A DNA stretch of 64,000 bases. It comes from Curvularia sp. ZM96. Its lineage: Eukaryota; Ascomycota; Dothideomycetes; Pleosporales; Pleosporaceae. The notes under the pieces are model-generated. The model saw nothing but the letters and a program-made list of their open reading frames with translations. It was not told the DNA's origin and did no database searches. Below, in pieces: positions 32,333 to 43,210 of the stretch (positions are counted from its first letter, which is position 1; the number at the start of each line of letters is the position of its first letter). Location of the stretch: positions 2,976,001 through 3,040,000 of the forward strand of contig JAJGBQ010000004.1 in the NCBI GenBank assembly GCA_022457065.1. The letters are read 5' to 3'. Made by a program: the position numbers and the translations under genes.

Positions 32333-33631
32333 CTATCGGCACTTCTCCGCTACTTCCTTCACCAGATCCATAAACTGTGGTGAAAGGCGTATTCCACTTC
32401 GTGCCGCAAGAGTGTCCAAGTTGCTCACGCTTTGCATTAGAACTTGGTCGACCCTCGACTCGTACTGCTGTGCGTCATTAGCTAGGGGCATATCGCTTCC
32501 CAGCACTTTCCGAGATGTCTTGAGCGCGTTCCAGACGATGATGAGTTCGAACAGGTCGTCAACAAATTTAGTAGCGAATTTAAGCTGCTTTGTGACATTC
32601 TTGAAGTCGGCGGAGGTCTTGGTGGAACGTTGTGAGAGAGCATCGAGGCTGGTCTAGAGAGAAGGGACATGTTAGACAATCTTTATAGCGTTCGAAGACC
32701 ATTGGAGGACTTACCATGTAGTCACTTTGCTTCATTGCAGCCACCAAACGATTCGCCATCTTTTTGACGTAATCCTTGTCTCCGTCGTACTTTTCGGCGA
32801 CTACAGCAGCCAGCGCGGTAGGTAGTGCAACGACTACAGGTTGACCCCTCCAGTCGCCCTTCTCGGTTGTGGTAGCTGAAGATTGACTAGCGTGGTGTTC
32901 GTCGTTCTCCATGAGCTCCACGATTTGTTTTGCCATTTTCAACGCTTTCGTGGTCTCTTCTTGCTCCCAGTCTGCCATTGCAGCCCTGTTGTGCACACCC
33001 TTCACGACTTGGGTCACCACACCTCTGTTGCTTAACCGAATTCCTGATGCATCTGGTCTTTGTAGCATCTTCAGCACAAGATGATGCATACCTGCCTCAT
33101 CTAGTTTTCTGACAACCATCTCCTGCCAACCTGACTTGACCTTAATTCCCGCCTCCACAAATCCCTCGAGGCATCGTACAACATTTTCCCAATCTTCCTT
33201 GGTTTCGCTAGTATGTACCACCTGACGGAAGGTTTGCCAGCGGTCAGGTAACCTGTTGCGATCGAGATGTTCGAGGGGAAGAGTGACGTCTCCGAGCGTA
33301 ATCTCTACAGGTTCCGCTTCAATTTTGGGCCGGGACTCTTCCGAGTAGACAAGTTTTTGTTGCTCTTTTGTCAGGTGATTTGGGAGCAGAACCTTGGAAT
33401 TGAAGGTCGAAAGAAGCTCAGACAGCTCAGGGGAAGAGGGTGGCAGAAAGTTGGGGAGTGCGCCTGCATTGAATTAATTCGACATGTCTAAAAGAGCATT
33501 GCGCGGAAGTGATGCGGACCTCTGAAGTGCGCTGGACTCTGCGAAAAGGCACGTCTCAAGCTGCCAGCGTACAAACAGACATAGCGCGAGGATTGGACCG
33601 CCGATTGGCAGCTCCGCCGTATCGAATGCAT
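32333..33631 (-). CDS. Mitochondrial-type fungal protein of unknown function
   Basis: Three exons: 33631-33520, 33463-32715, 32653-32333; 393 residues, all phases consistent. The N-terminus is basic with no acidic residues for 30 positions (MHSIRRSCQSAVQ, RRAFSQSPAHFR), a convincing mitochondrial presequence with a likely matrix cleavage near RRAFSQS. The mature part is alpha-helical, with VLLPNHLTKEQQKLVY near residue 60 and repeated helical pairs that could be PPR-like, though I cannot place clear repeats. The donor of intron 1 (GTCCGC) is weak, but the splice is needed to avoid a stop. It is head-to-head with NAA38. Confidence 0.7.
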
Positions 33632-33817
33632 GGTGGTGTGCGTGAGAAGGACGCCGTCGCATGCAACTGTCACAATTCCGAAAATCGATCGCAAACGCGT
33701 CAAACGCGCCAAGGCCCGTCGGCGGGCAATGCCCCGCCTCCGACAACCTCAAGCCACGACCTCAGCCTCAGTTTGGTTACACAGCCACACCTTGTCCCCT
33801 CTTTTCCCAGGGACAAA

Positions 33818-34258
33818 ATGTTGACTCCCAGGAGGAGAAATCGATATAGTTGGCTCTTCCCACGAGCAAAGAGAAACCCCGACATGGACAACGAGCAAGC
33901 CACGTTCTGGCTGAGCCAGTTCATTGGAAAGAACCTGCGGATACACGCAAGTGATGGCCGCGTCTTTGGGGGCCAGATGAAGTGCACGGACAAGGTGGGT
34001 GGCTGATCTAAGCCTCGTGGTGTGAATACTGTTAATGCTAGGTAGGACCGCAACATCATTCTCGCACTGGCTTACGAATATCGTGCTCCTTCAGCCGAGG
34101 CTGTTCGAAAGGCTGTTGAGGAGTCGGGAAACCAGTCTGCGACGGTGGCATGGAATAGTCGCTATGTTGGCCTCATCGTTGTGCCGGGGCAGCATGTCAA
34201 GAAGATTGAGTTTGAAGAGAGTACGCTGCCAGGACAAAAGAGCACGGTTATCTTATGA
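33818..34258 (+). CDS. NAA38: N-alpha-acetyltransferase 38, NatC auxiliary subunit (Sm-like)
   Basis: Two exons, 33818-33994 and 34046-34258, give 129 residues; a second ATG at 33884 would give 107. The Sm1 part reads FIGKNLRIHASDGRVFGGQMKCTD, split by a 51-nt intron before RNIILALAYEY; the Sm2 part reads RYVGLIVVPGQHVKKIE. This is the Mak31/LSMD1 pattern rather than a spliceosomal LSm protein. Partners are the Naa30/Naa35 NatC subunits, which acetylate Met-hydrophobic N-termini. It shares a 186-bp divergent promoter with the mitochondrial-type gene, some 190 bp in all between start codons. Confidence 0.85.
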
Positions 34259-34689
34259 AATACACAATGGGCTTGTGTGTGCGATGACCACATTGCAAAC
34301 CACGTGGCGCCCGTGCGGCGCCCGTTTGTACAGTCGGTGAGGTGTTTCAAATAATTGTAGGTATTGTTCGTATTGTCCTTGATTGAACGTTGGATGTTAG
34401 TGATTCTAAGATTTTCAGGAGCAAACAATAGCAAAAGTGAAAGCGATCCCGTATGCTGTCCATTAGCGAGACGCTCCCCTTCCAACACGAATCATAGTAT
34501 GCGTCACACGCAGCTCCTCATATATGCCCTACGTTGAAACCTCAGTCGCAAGTCTCTTTCTATTCATACTGAACTGATAGGGGTTAATCGACCATCCTCA
34601 CTACCACCACCACCAGGGCTACTATCAGTAGTAAACATAGCACATCTCATACGACACGTTCAAAGAACCCAACACTAGAATTTATAACA
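34259..34689. other. Intergenic, start of the accessory region
   Basis: 3' flank of NAA38 and promoter of the 2EXR-like gene. No supported gene. Confidence 0.45.
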
Positions 34690-35259
34690 ATGTCGTCCCA
34701 TATATCAATGAGTCGGGACCTTTCCGATAAAGAAGCATATTCTCCAAAGGCCTCTCAGCTTTCCCAAGCACAGCAGATTTCGTTTGAAAATCCCACAAAG
34801 ATATCCAAGCCCCGCCGAAGAGCAAAGAAGCATCATCTCAAATTTCTTGGCCCGGCCCAAGACAAGTTCACTACGACATCATCGAAGACAATCTCACCAC
34901 TCTTACGTTTACCGGGAGAGATTCGCAACCTCATCTACTTCTACACGCTGACATCACCTACCTCAGCACTTGTTTATAATGCATCCGAGATGCGTTTTGA
35001 GACCAGCGACATTGGACTTGGCCTACTATCGTCATGCCATGCGATAGCACTCGAGACGCAACACCTCCACTTCAAACTAAATACTCTGGTGTTTGCGCTC
35101 GGAAACGGGGAAGCATTGAGGAACAGGGAGATGACTACTATTCTTCGAGGTTTGGCAAGACTAGCTTGTACAAAGGGGTGGAGATTTCAGATGGAAATTA
35201 AGCTCAGGGATGGAGACACTGCTCGGGTTGCGATGCTTGTACAGTCTCGCAAGTCATAA
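34690..35259 (+). CDS. 2EXR/F-box-like fungal protein
   Basis: A single exon of 189 residues from ATG 34690. After a basic, Ser-rich N-terminus (PRRRAKKHHLK) it has LLRLPGEIRNLIYFYTL (about residue 72), the F-box-like opening of a family expanded in dothideomycetes, then a Cys/His patch (LLSSCHAIALETQHLHF). Usual members are longer (250-400 residues), so this may be a shortened copy. Function is unknown; F-box-like proteins may act as ubiquitin-ligase adaptors. Confidence 0.65.
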   Translation: MSSHISMSRDLSDKEAYSPKASQLSQAQQISFENPTKISKPRRRAKKHHLKFLGPAQDKFTTTSSKTISPLLRLPGEIRNLIYFYTLTSPTSALVYNASEMRFETSDIGLGLLSSCHAIALETQHLHFKLNTLVFALGNGEALRNREMTTILRGLARLACTKGWRFQMEIKLRDGDTARVAMLVQSRKS

Positions 35260-35419
35260 TAGGTTACATAGCAAGCTCCAAGAATCGCTAAGGGTAGAGC
35301 TGTCCTAACATGCACCCTTCTTGTAAACGATATGGTACTGGAATATGTCATTACTATTGAACATCTGGCTAGTATACGTACATGATAAATATGCTTGCTT
35401 AGTCCTTGCGCCGCAGGCT

Positions 35420-35951
35420 CTACCCAGTGTCTCTATCGTTTCCAGAAAAGTTCGGCACACGACTTTCCGTCAACAGCCCCCAAATCTCGGTCTTCGATTT
35501 TGTTGAGGCCAGCACGTATGCGCCGAGAAGGGGCTCCAACCATAGGCTCTCCTTGAGTTGTCTAACCCAATAATCCAAAGTACCATTCACGACACGTAGC
35601 TTTTGGCAAAGTAGTAACCAGTTGCGGATGTAGGAGCCGAAGCGCAATACCGAAAGGTGTCTTAAATCCTTCATGCAAGCAGCACAACCAATTTACAAGG
35701 GTGAAATTTTCCGAGTCATGATTGCTAGGCTCTACCCGCTTCCGCAGACAGTAATGTGCTAGCAATCCATACAGGTACGGAATCAAAGGCCTCGGTACAG
35801 CTACTTTAAACCCCGTATGAAGTCCGAGGTTCCGGCGACTAACCCTAATGTGTTTACGATGAACGCTGCAATGTTGCAGATACAGCTGTTCACCGGCATC
35901 TGCGCCGCAATGCTGCAGCGCCGCCACTTGGTACTCCCCTTCGTGCCACAT
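35420..35951 (-). pseudogene. Decayed 2EXR/F-box-like gene with a frameshift
   Basis: Two overlapping minus-strand frames, 35951-35562 and 35674-35420, read as one protein if the frame shifts by one base near 35670-35680: VPRPLIPYLYGL and HDSENFTLVNWL in the first, then RHLSVLRFGSYIRNWLLLCQ and ESLWLEPLLGAYVLAS in the second. This body-without-N-terminus fits the same family as the gene at 34690. The F-box-like LP-E-RN-IY opening is missing. It could instead be two real small genes, but I see no splice sites to join them. Confidence 0.5.
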
Positions 35952-37937
35952 TTCTACTAACGCGCTCTACCATGCACGTACGGATGAGCCATTTTTTCTG
36001 CTGAGTGAGTTTTTGCGTACTCCGCGCATTCCGAATACCAATACCAACAGGGTGAGTAGCTAGACATGTGGTTGTTCTTGTTGTTGTCCTTCATGCCGCA
36101 AACTGGATCTTCCGAGTCATGGTTAGCCTTGGAAGGAAATTCTGCCTGACGATCATGTCTCTTCCTATGTAAGGATACGTAACCCCTGTCACAGAATCCC
36201 CTGCGTAGTTCTCGACCACTGCATCTCTCAACAAATGGGGTCGAGCACTGCATATCGGACTTTTAAGTTTCCTACTATGCGCTCCCCATATAGAGTAAGA
36301 TAGCTAATAAGCTCATGCCTAATTTTTCTATGTAGCCGTCATCCATACTATCGCTCAGCACACCAGAAAGTGTCGGATCCAGCGCGATAGTCACTGAATG
36401 CCTAGATGGATATGCTATTAGCATCCCAACATTTTGTCGCGTCCTCAACACGATCGCCAGCCTCAAGAGCGCAAGCCCTCTACTAAAACTGAATCTTTGT
36501 ATTCTCATCCTGGGTGCCCTCCCTTATGATTTTCGCGACGTTAGTAAGACTGGAATACTCTAAAGCAACTTGACGTGGAGATTCGGACTGACGGAAGCTC
36601 CGAAATCAAGAACATGAAAGCGGCACGAGACACTTTTGCCTGTGACACGGAGATCCATGTAAGAAGCGGCAAAAGACGTAGTTAACCCTTTTCGTTTTTT
36701 ACTATCTAATTTGCAGTCTTAAGGCAGTCTTAGGATCGTCTTTGTACGTTTCGGCTATGCTTCATCATCTGCCGGACACAACCACTGCCTACCATCGTAT
36801 CTATGATGAACCTTCGTCTGCAACCACACATGTAAAGAATTGAGGGAATCTCAGTTGCAGCAACTCTCACGCCATCACACACTGCTTGCCTTTAAGAGGG
36901 ATTGACGAATTTTTCCTCTTCTCATAAGGAACATACCGCTGATATGTGGTTAGCATTGTCGTTGCAGTTAAATGGTGTTCCCAATTCATGTTTCCCAAGA
37001 TCTAGAACTTAATTAACAGAATAATAGGGTTTGCTTAGTACTACCATTGGTGCTTCTCTGAATGCTCCAAGACATAAGGATTCAAATTCGATGGTTAGGT
37101 TAGAGCGGAGATTTGAGCCGATGGAGGATCCATCCGCTACGACACATCAGAGTATCCATATACAAATTCAAGCATTTCGGATACCAAATGAGACGGTGCC
37201 CTAATACCTACACAATAACCGAAACTGAAACGAAAATTAAAAATGTCGAATTGTACGATTGAAGAATACGTTAGTGTGTTTGTATACGAATGTTTATCCT
37301 GGCTCCATCGCGCTGGTATCGATTCGTGTCAGGGGCAAATCAAAATAGATGACCAGGATGTGTGATTCAATGAAATTTATGAGCTCAACAGGATTAGATG
37401 TCGCTCAAGCTGCTGCAACAATTTGCGATCTTTGACTTTTGGAGTTTTTCGAATTATATAGCCATAAACGCAACCCACACCAAGTATCTACATAATACAC
37501 TCAACCCTCCAACCTCCAAGACCAGTCAATTGGAAACTGTGCTGCAAGTTCTATGCTCGGCAAAGAGACATGGGGATGTCATGTGGATGGTGTTCAAGAA
37601 TACGAGCTGCAAGACAGGGCGAGTCTAGCAAGGAGCGGCCCCACTATAGGCACGACTCTTGCATCTTATCAAAGTCTATGTAGGCGAAGGAATACCCCCT
37701 TGCATTGCATATCTTCCGCAACTGCCAAGATTGCATTAATGCAGGTTGCAGGTAGTCACTACTGGGGATGGTTAGGACGTTTAATAAATGTGGATCCAAA
37801 AAGGCTGTCAACAGTCGTACATGAGCACCATCCATATTATATACCACCGGTATCGAGCACTGAACTGTCTTCTCTTCTCCGTCTTCGTAACACACCTATC
37901 ACTTCTCCATTAGGATAAACTAATATCATTCATCGTC
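35952..37937. other. 2 kb gene-poor, A/T-rich
   Basis: Only short frames on both strands, none with signal peptide, domain or splice-linked partner. It separates the F-box-like fragments from the methyltransferase. Confidence 0.45.
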
Positions 37938-39278
37938 ATGAAGATAAGGGATCATTCGCGGATTGTGATAAAGTCTCTGGACTCCATCCAACCCACGAAC
38001 TTCCCTAGCGATGCTGAGCGCTACGAAGTCAAAGAAGCGGCTCGACGACTTTTAAATCGCCTCGAAACCCCATTCGAGCAAAGCTGGCGACTTTCTTTAG
38101 AAACCCCTGTCCTCATTGCTGCTGTCCAGACGGTTCTCGATCTGGGTATTTGGGAAAAATGGACCGAGGCCAACAAGGCGAAGCCAGGGGCGGCTGTGAA
38201 TCTGGGACAGTTGCTGAAGTGGGCCAACAATGAGGTTGAGCCGAACCTGCTGCGTACGTTTACATGTTACTGCGTGAGTGAGAATGGAAGAGGCGAGATT
38301 GGATACTAACTTTAAATTCACAGGAAGACTCATGAGGCATCTTGCTGCACTTAACGTCCTTTTAGAGACCGACATAGATACCTGGAAGCCAACGCCTTAC
38401 TCACTCTCAGTCGGGGATACTGAATCACACATCTCCCTAATCACGCAATGCGGGTACGTTCGCACTTTGATATGCGCGTTCTCCACGGCGTACTAAAACT
38501 ACCCAGCATTGACCACACTATTCCGGCACCACTCAACCTGCCCCGTTTTCTCAAAAAGCACAACTACCGTGAGCCAATCGATCCAAAATCCTTTGACAAC
38601 TACAGCGACATGAACAATGGTACTGATCTCCACACCATCTGCGCTGCGGACCCTGAGGGCAAAGGACGCAGTTTCACGGGCATCACGCAAGCATTGGAAA
38701 TCCACAAGATGAACTGGACAGAGGTATACGATACCGAACAACTCATCAGTGGAGCCGACATCTCTCCCGGGAAACCTTTATTCGTGAAAATCAGCAACGC
38801 GCAGAGTCGCGACGCATCGCGGTTGTTGGAAGAGCATCCAGATCTCCCTGAAGGTGTGCTGATCGTGCAGGGCACCCCTGAAGTCATTGAAAATGATGCT
38901 GAGAATGGCGACCTGCGCATTGTGAAACAAGCGTACGATTACTCGAGTCCTCAGCCTCAATTGCACGCGCGTGCCTATTTCATTCATGCTGTACTATACG
39001 ACAAGCCGGATGCGGAGTGCGTACGCCTGTTTTTGAATATCAAAGCCGCATTCAAACTAGGTTATTCTAAGTTGTTGCTCTACGAGGTCGTGTTGCCGCA
39101 GACGGGGGCGGCGAGTCTAACGACGACTTTGGATCTGCAGGTTATGAGTTGTATAAGCAACATGGTAAGAACAGAAGAGCATTGGGGAAGGCTGTTAGGT
39201 GAAGCTGGGTTCAAAATCATCGACGTTAGTAGGCATCCACGAGCGATAGAAAGCATCATTGAAGCAGACTTGGCCTAA
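37938..39278 (+). CDS. O-methyltransferase-like protein, predicted catalytically dead
   Basis: Three exons: 37938-38253, 38324-38453, 38507-39278; 405 residues with intact splice sites and no stop. The layout is that of fungal class-II-type O-methyltransferases of secondary metabolism: N-terminal dimerisation domain, then a SAM-dependent domain (PLFVKISNAQS, EGVLIVQGTPEVIE, ARAYFIHAVLYDKPDAECV, KLLLYEVVLP). The SAM motif that should be VDVGGG-G is KISNAQS, losing all its glycines, and the catalytic-base His of the usual LHDWPD is Tyr in LYDKPD. The rest is well kept, so it may be a pseudoenzyme or an early pseudogene. Neighbours are SDR and prenyl-synthase fragments. Confidence 0.8.
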
Positions 39279-39931
39279 GACGTCAATAACGATTCGAATG
39301 ATGATCGATTTTCTTATAGTACCCTACCACATATGTAGAGAAATTCGCATCAGAGCCACGCATTTCCCTTTGAGGTCTCCATATACAGCATGATAAGAGT
39401 CAAGAAGAATACCAGCAGCTGGCAAGGAATTGGCATCCTTCAATGTCCATTTACCGCCAAGGCCCTCGCACTCCACCAACACGCCTATCATCTTCGTCGC
39501 GAATTCCTTAGTCTTCGGATGATCCATAATACAGAAGGGCGTAAAAGGCATGTATTTGAGTTTTTCCTCCGCTCGCCTGAGATTATGCTTTGTCTTCTTA
39601 CACCCAGGAATGCCCTTACACCGCCATCATAACCTACTCGTAAAAGGCTCATCTCTGGGGTGCATGTCACTTATCGCTTCGGACGAATAGCAAGAATCCC
39701 CAGCATATCTACTCTAGTACACGCCACTGTTCAATGTTAGCAGCGACTTGCTGACAGCTGGGGCCGCGATGTGCACCGCGAGTAGATGCGCAGAGACACT
39801 TTGGCGATTTTGGACGGCCTTGGAACACAAATCGATGTAGTATACTCCGCTTGAGAAGTAAGCGGGAAGTAAGCTAAGACTTGTTTTATAAGATTTGGAG
39901 CACGATAGCTTAGTTGGTATCTCATGATAGC
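39279..39931. other. Intergenic
   Basis: Between the methyltransferase and the 3'-truncated SDR. A minus-strand frame at 39324-39551 has no recognised family. The missing C-terminal part of the SDR is not found here. Confidence 0.4.
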
Positions 39932-40640
39932 TCAGTCTTCATCATTACGCGCTGTCAACATTACTCCGTTGTAAGACCCACATCGATCTGGGTCCGTCAT
40001 GTCTTCAGGTGAGCTGTACAGTACATTGACCTCTGAGGCGTAACCTAAGAGCATGTGCACCACATCGAAGTGAGGCTTTTCAGTTTCAAAGAACTCAAGT
40101 GTCATATAATAAGCCATAGCCTTGGAGTATTGGTACGCCAAGTAGGGGTTACCTGCCTTTTCCACTGTCTCAGCGTCTGGCAATGTGATGATGTCTCGGG
40201 CTGGCAATTGTCAGTTGAGTCAAAGATCATTCTTATGTTGTATCTACGGCCGGTTGAGCCAAGGGTCGCGTATTTGGTTATGCTACAGGTAGATATGATT
40301 ACGATTCGTTTGACGCTTGATTCCTTGGCTGCGGTAGAAAGCGGATTGAACGTCCTTTTCTTGACTGGATCGTAAAAGATTCTTCGCCAGTCTGACTAGG
40401 TCCATTAATTTTGAATGGTTAATAGAGAAAGACAGCTGCCTAGCTCAACTACGTCTTCATTGAGTTTTAACGGGATAGGTGCAGCAACATGGATGACGCC
40501 GCTCACGCCCTTGATGGCGTCCTTGAATGCATTGGCTTCTTGCAAGTCTGGAACGAGCGCAAATTCGACTTTATCAAGATACCTATGGAGCGTCGCCGTA
40601 TGCTTTGATCCGTTGACTTGTTCTGGTCCATAGCAGATTT
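39932..40640 (-). pseudogene. Truncated NAD(P)-dependent epimerase/dehydratase (extended SDR, reductase type)
   Basis: Three exon-like blocks on the minus strand: about 40640-40453, 40395-40248 and 40200-39932, separated by plausible introns of 57 and 47 nt. They read as an SDR: HRYLDKVEFALVPDL, KGVSGVIHVAAPIPL, DPVKKRTFNPL, SSVKRIVIIST, then NPYLAYQYSKAMA with the catalytic Tyr-x3-Lys, and FDVVHMLLGY. The N-terminal Rossmann segment with the GxxGxxG cofactor loop (about 50-60 residues) is absent, because the GGPPS remnant lies only about 60 bp upstream. The C-terminal substrate half stops early. Such reductases work in secondary metabolism; this one cannot bind NAD(P). Confidence 0.65.
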
Positions 40641-40698
40641 ATTATCAACAATTCACGAAGCTGCAGATGGATTTCATTCTATGTAGATCTACACTGAC

Positions 40699-41085
40699 TC
40701 AGTAATCACTACTGAGTCTCGCAAGAAGCAGACGGAGAATGGGATTGCGATCTTGAAAAATAATCTCCAACTTCTCAATCTCCTGCTCAATCTTCTCTTC
40801 TAGATCCCGCAAATAAGAGCGTATTGCGTTCAACGCACCAGAAGAATGCATGAGATCAAGTATCTGCTGTTTCGCCTGTTCGGGTAGCTTTTCATTCGGA
40901 CGGCGGCTCAGCCGAAGAATCCCAAGTACTTCATCTTTGCAATCCGGCCGCAAGTCAAAGAGTTTGATTAAAGGAAAGGACATTTTCCCTTCGTGAAGGT
41001 CTTCGAAAGCGCCTTTCTGCTTTCCGTATTCCTCAGAGCAGAGGTTCAGGTCGAAATATAGTTTCTTGAGCCTCACACTCAGCAA
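40699..41085 (-). pseudogene. C-terminal fragment of a geranylgeranyl diphosphate synthase
   Basis: About 120 residues match the last third of fungal GGPP synthases: LNLCSEEYGKQKGAFEDLHE, then GKMSFPLIKLF, a helical stretch and the terminal NPILRLLLARL. Just before it, LYFDLNL lacks the QIRDDY-type residues of the second aspartate-rich motif, and the first DDxxD region is not found upstream. There is no ATG at the start of the homology; an intron-like GTGAGT...CTATCTAG stretch (about 41108-41166) precedes it. A catalytic protein is not possible. GGPPS copies outside the housekeeping gene usually belong to diterpene or indole-diterpene clusters. Confidence 0.62.
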
Positions 41086-41229
41086 AATCTCTGGTCATCT
41101 CGCATCAATCTAGATAGTATAGTTAGCACATTTCTAACTTTATTTTCGTGGATGATACTCACGCTAGCATTGTATAGAGAGTCTCATCCAAGTCTCCCGA
41201 ATTAAGGTAAAGTAGGCACGATTCTCTCA

Positions 41230-41765
41230 AGTCGACTCAGTTCCATGTACATAGTAGTACATCAAGTTACCAGAGTCGGCCTAAGGATCAATTTCTCTAA
41301 TGTATACTTGTGCTTTACGATAGCGTCCCATAGGTCATCAACGCCTCGCCGCGTTTGTGGCACATCGGGATGTTCGAGTGCGATAAGTGAATCCGTGAAC
41401 CTCTTCGTGGTCTCTATACTAGGGTTACTAGAATAATCCTCAATCACTTCAAACTCAAAGTTTTGAGTTTTGGACAAAGTACTGTAAAGCTTGTTAAGAA
41501 AGCCAAAGGGTTGTCACTTCCAAAATTAAGTTTGCGCAATCGAGAACAGTCGATAGAATTGCAGAACATAAGAGGATGGTCAACATCCCAGAGGTAATTT
41601 GACCCTCCCCAGTATTGCAGACTTTTGAGAGTAAACCCCTCGAATTGAGGTAGGCGCAAGCCGGTGAGATCTAGGCGCAGCAACTTTTCCGGCTCGGCAT
41701 GGGATGCAATCTTTGTAGCCGCAGAGATCGTACGCTGCTGCCAGCCCCCAGAGCTAAAGAGATCC
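41230..41765 (-). pseudogene. F-box/LRR-type gene remnant
   Basis: Two minus-strand frames: about 41765-41444 (KLLRLDLTGLRLPQFEGFTL, SLQYWGGSNYLWD, LCPKLKTLSL) and 41477-41262 (ALEHPDVPQTRRGVDDLWDA, YTLEKLILRP). They form the leucine-rich, repeat-like body common in fungal F-box proteins but overlap out of frame near 41470, and there is no N-terminal F-box or ATG. I read it as a decayed member. An acceptor-like CTAG at about 41766 suggests a lost upstream exon. Confidence 0.45.
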
Positions 41766-42080
41766 TAGATCAATAAGAGCAGCAGCGTACATTGAGACAG
41801 TAGCCTTCATTGTATTATATGTACGTCAGATTGACAAGAAGAGGGGATGACAGCAGCGTTATATGCATCTTCTGATGAGTAAAAATCTTGAGATTAGATT
41901 TAAAGTCTGAATTTAAGAAACTAATTGTTGCCACAGCTAGCATTTAATACAAAGTCTTGAATAGCTTTTCTAAACCACGCAACGATCAAGTCATCTATAG
42001 GTCCTTGTCACCAAACCCCTATCACAACACTCTACTAAAACCACACTTTCAACACTTCAAACAGCACCTCATCTAATGCT

Positions 42081-42520
42081 CTATTGACAATATGTCGTCC
42101 AACTCACATACTGACTATTGTCAAAGCATTGATTCCAGCCATTTGCCAGCGAGTCCGCAGTCTTTGGCTCCGTTTTACAGCCTCTCGCGTTAAAAAGCAA
42201 AACTACAAAACACTTCATCAGCTCATTCATTTGCGGCGATTGAACAGTGGGTCATTATACGTACCTGTGCACCCCTTCTTTACCCAGAAGACCTGCATGC
42301 TATTTCCGCGCAGCTCCTTGCAGTCGCCGACGTGCTTGTTATCAGGAACAGCAACGCTGTCATCTACCTTCGAGACACCACATTTCTTGTCATCCCAGGT
42401 GCCGATTATAGCAGCGGTGTTGTCGCGGGGGAGGATGCCAACAGCATCAGTCGGTGCAGATAGAGAGACGCTTGGTAGAGTTGCCGCGATGGCGATCATG
42501 GGCAGAATGTTGAATCGCAT
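42081..42520 (-). CDS. Small secreted cysteine-rich protein (effector-like)
   Basis: Two exons, 42520-42265 and 42202-42081, give exactly 125 residues. Intron 42203-42264 has GTACGT and TTTGTAG ends; without it the frame stops early. The N-terminus MRFNILPMIAIAATLPSVSL is a signal peptide with likely cleavage after SLSA (residue 21); ILPRD follows and resembles a pro-region boundary. The mature part of about 100 residues has six cysteines, three in each exon, an even number that allows three disulfides, and no membrane segment. I recognise no family. The combination (secreted, small, Cys-rich, beside a transposon-bearing A/T-rich region) is typical of candidate effectors, but a role in host interaction is only inferred. 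Confidence 0.68.
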
Positions 42521-43210
42521 GGTGTTAAAGAGTTGTGAAAGTGTATTTAATGCGTAGATGAAAGTGGTTTGTGAGAATGGTTGTGAGGATGCGTGTGAGA
42601 ATGCCAACTAGTGCTGTCGACAAGAATTATTTATACGGATGACATTGGGAGATTAGGTTACAATAGGATCCCAGGGCTATGGAACAAAACTTAGAAATAG
42701 CATTAGAGCTAGAACATAGTGGATCCAGCTGAGGCTGAGGATTGTAACGTGGGTACATAGGCATAGATTAGACCTAGTCCTAATTTGGTAACGCAGCTGG
42801 GATTTTCGCAAATCGAATGATTGCAACACATAATATTTTCCTGTTCGGTACCAGAATCGCTTGGCATCAGCTGAGCCTCACAACATGTCTTCAGCTAGGT
42901 ATAGGTCTCTTGACAAGTATTCAATGAGGCTGTGTCGGTAGAAGATTAATTGGAGTAAAAGCGATCCTGTGTTGAAGCGAGAATTTTTGAAGAGATGAGA
43001 AATTACCATGATCTGACTAAGCGGTAGGGTAAGATCCAAGGACAAACGGAGCTCACAACTGCAACAGCTTTTGAGCGAAATGGATGCCAGGTACTAGTAA
43101 GACTGCTAAACAATTGCGTTCTATTCTGAAGTTCTTAGCAATGTCTTCGCGTTCTTCGGGTAAGAAGTACTTTTCGTTGCCACTTGCACCTGTAATAGAG
43201 ATGGACATAC
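42521..43210. other. Intergenic, 0.7 kb
   Basis: Promoter of the small secreted protein and 3' flank of the coiled-coil membrane protein. No supported gene. Confidence 0.45.

Noticed and set aside
36980..37140. Possible tRNA gene (TTCAAATTCGA-like B-box)
   Set aside because: No matching A-box or foldable cloverleaf could be found around it.
40208..40460. Frameshifts in the SDR remnant
   Set aside because: Apparent frame breaks are explained by two plausible introns (40396-40452 and 40201-40247), so decay rests on the missing ends, not on frameshifts.
42084..42557. A 157-codon plus-strand frame opposite the small secreted protein
   Set aside because: The minus strand has a signal peptide, an in-phase intron and six cysteines; the plus frame has no domain, and its beginning overlaps exon 2 in antisense.
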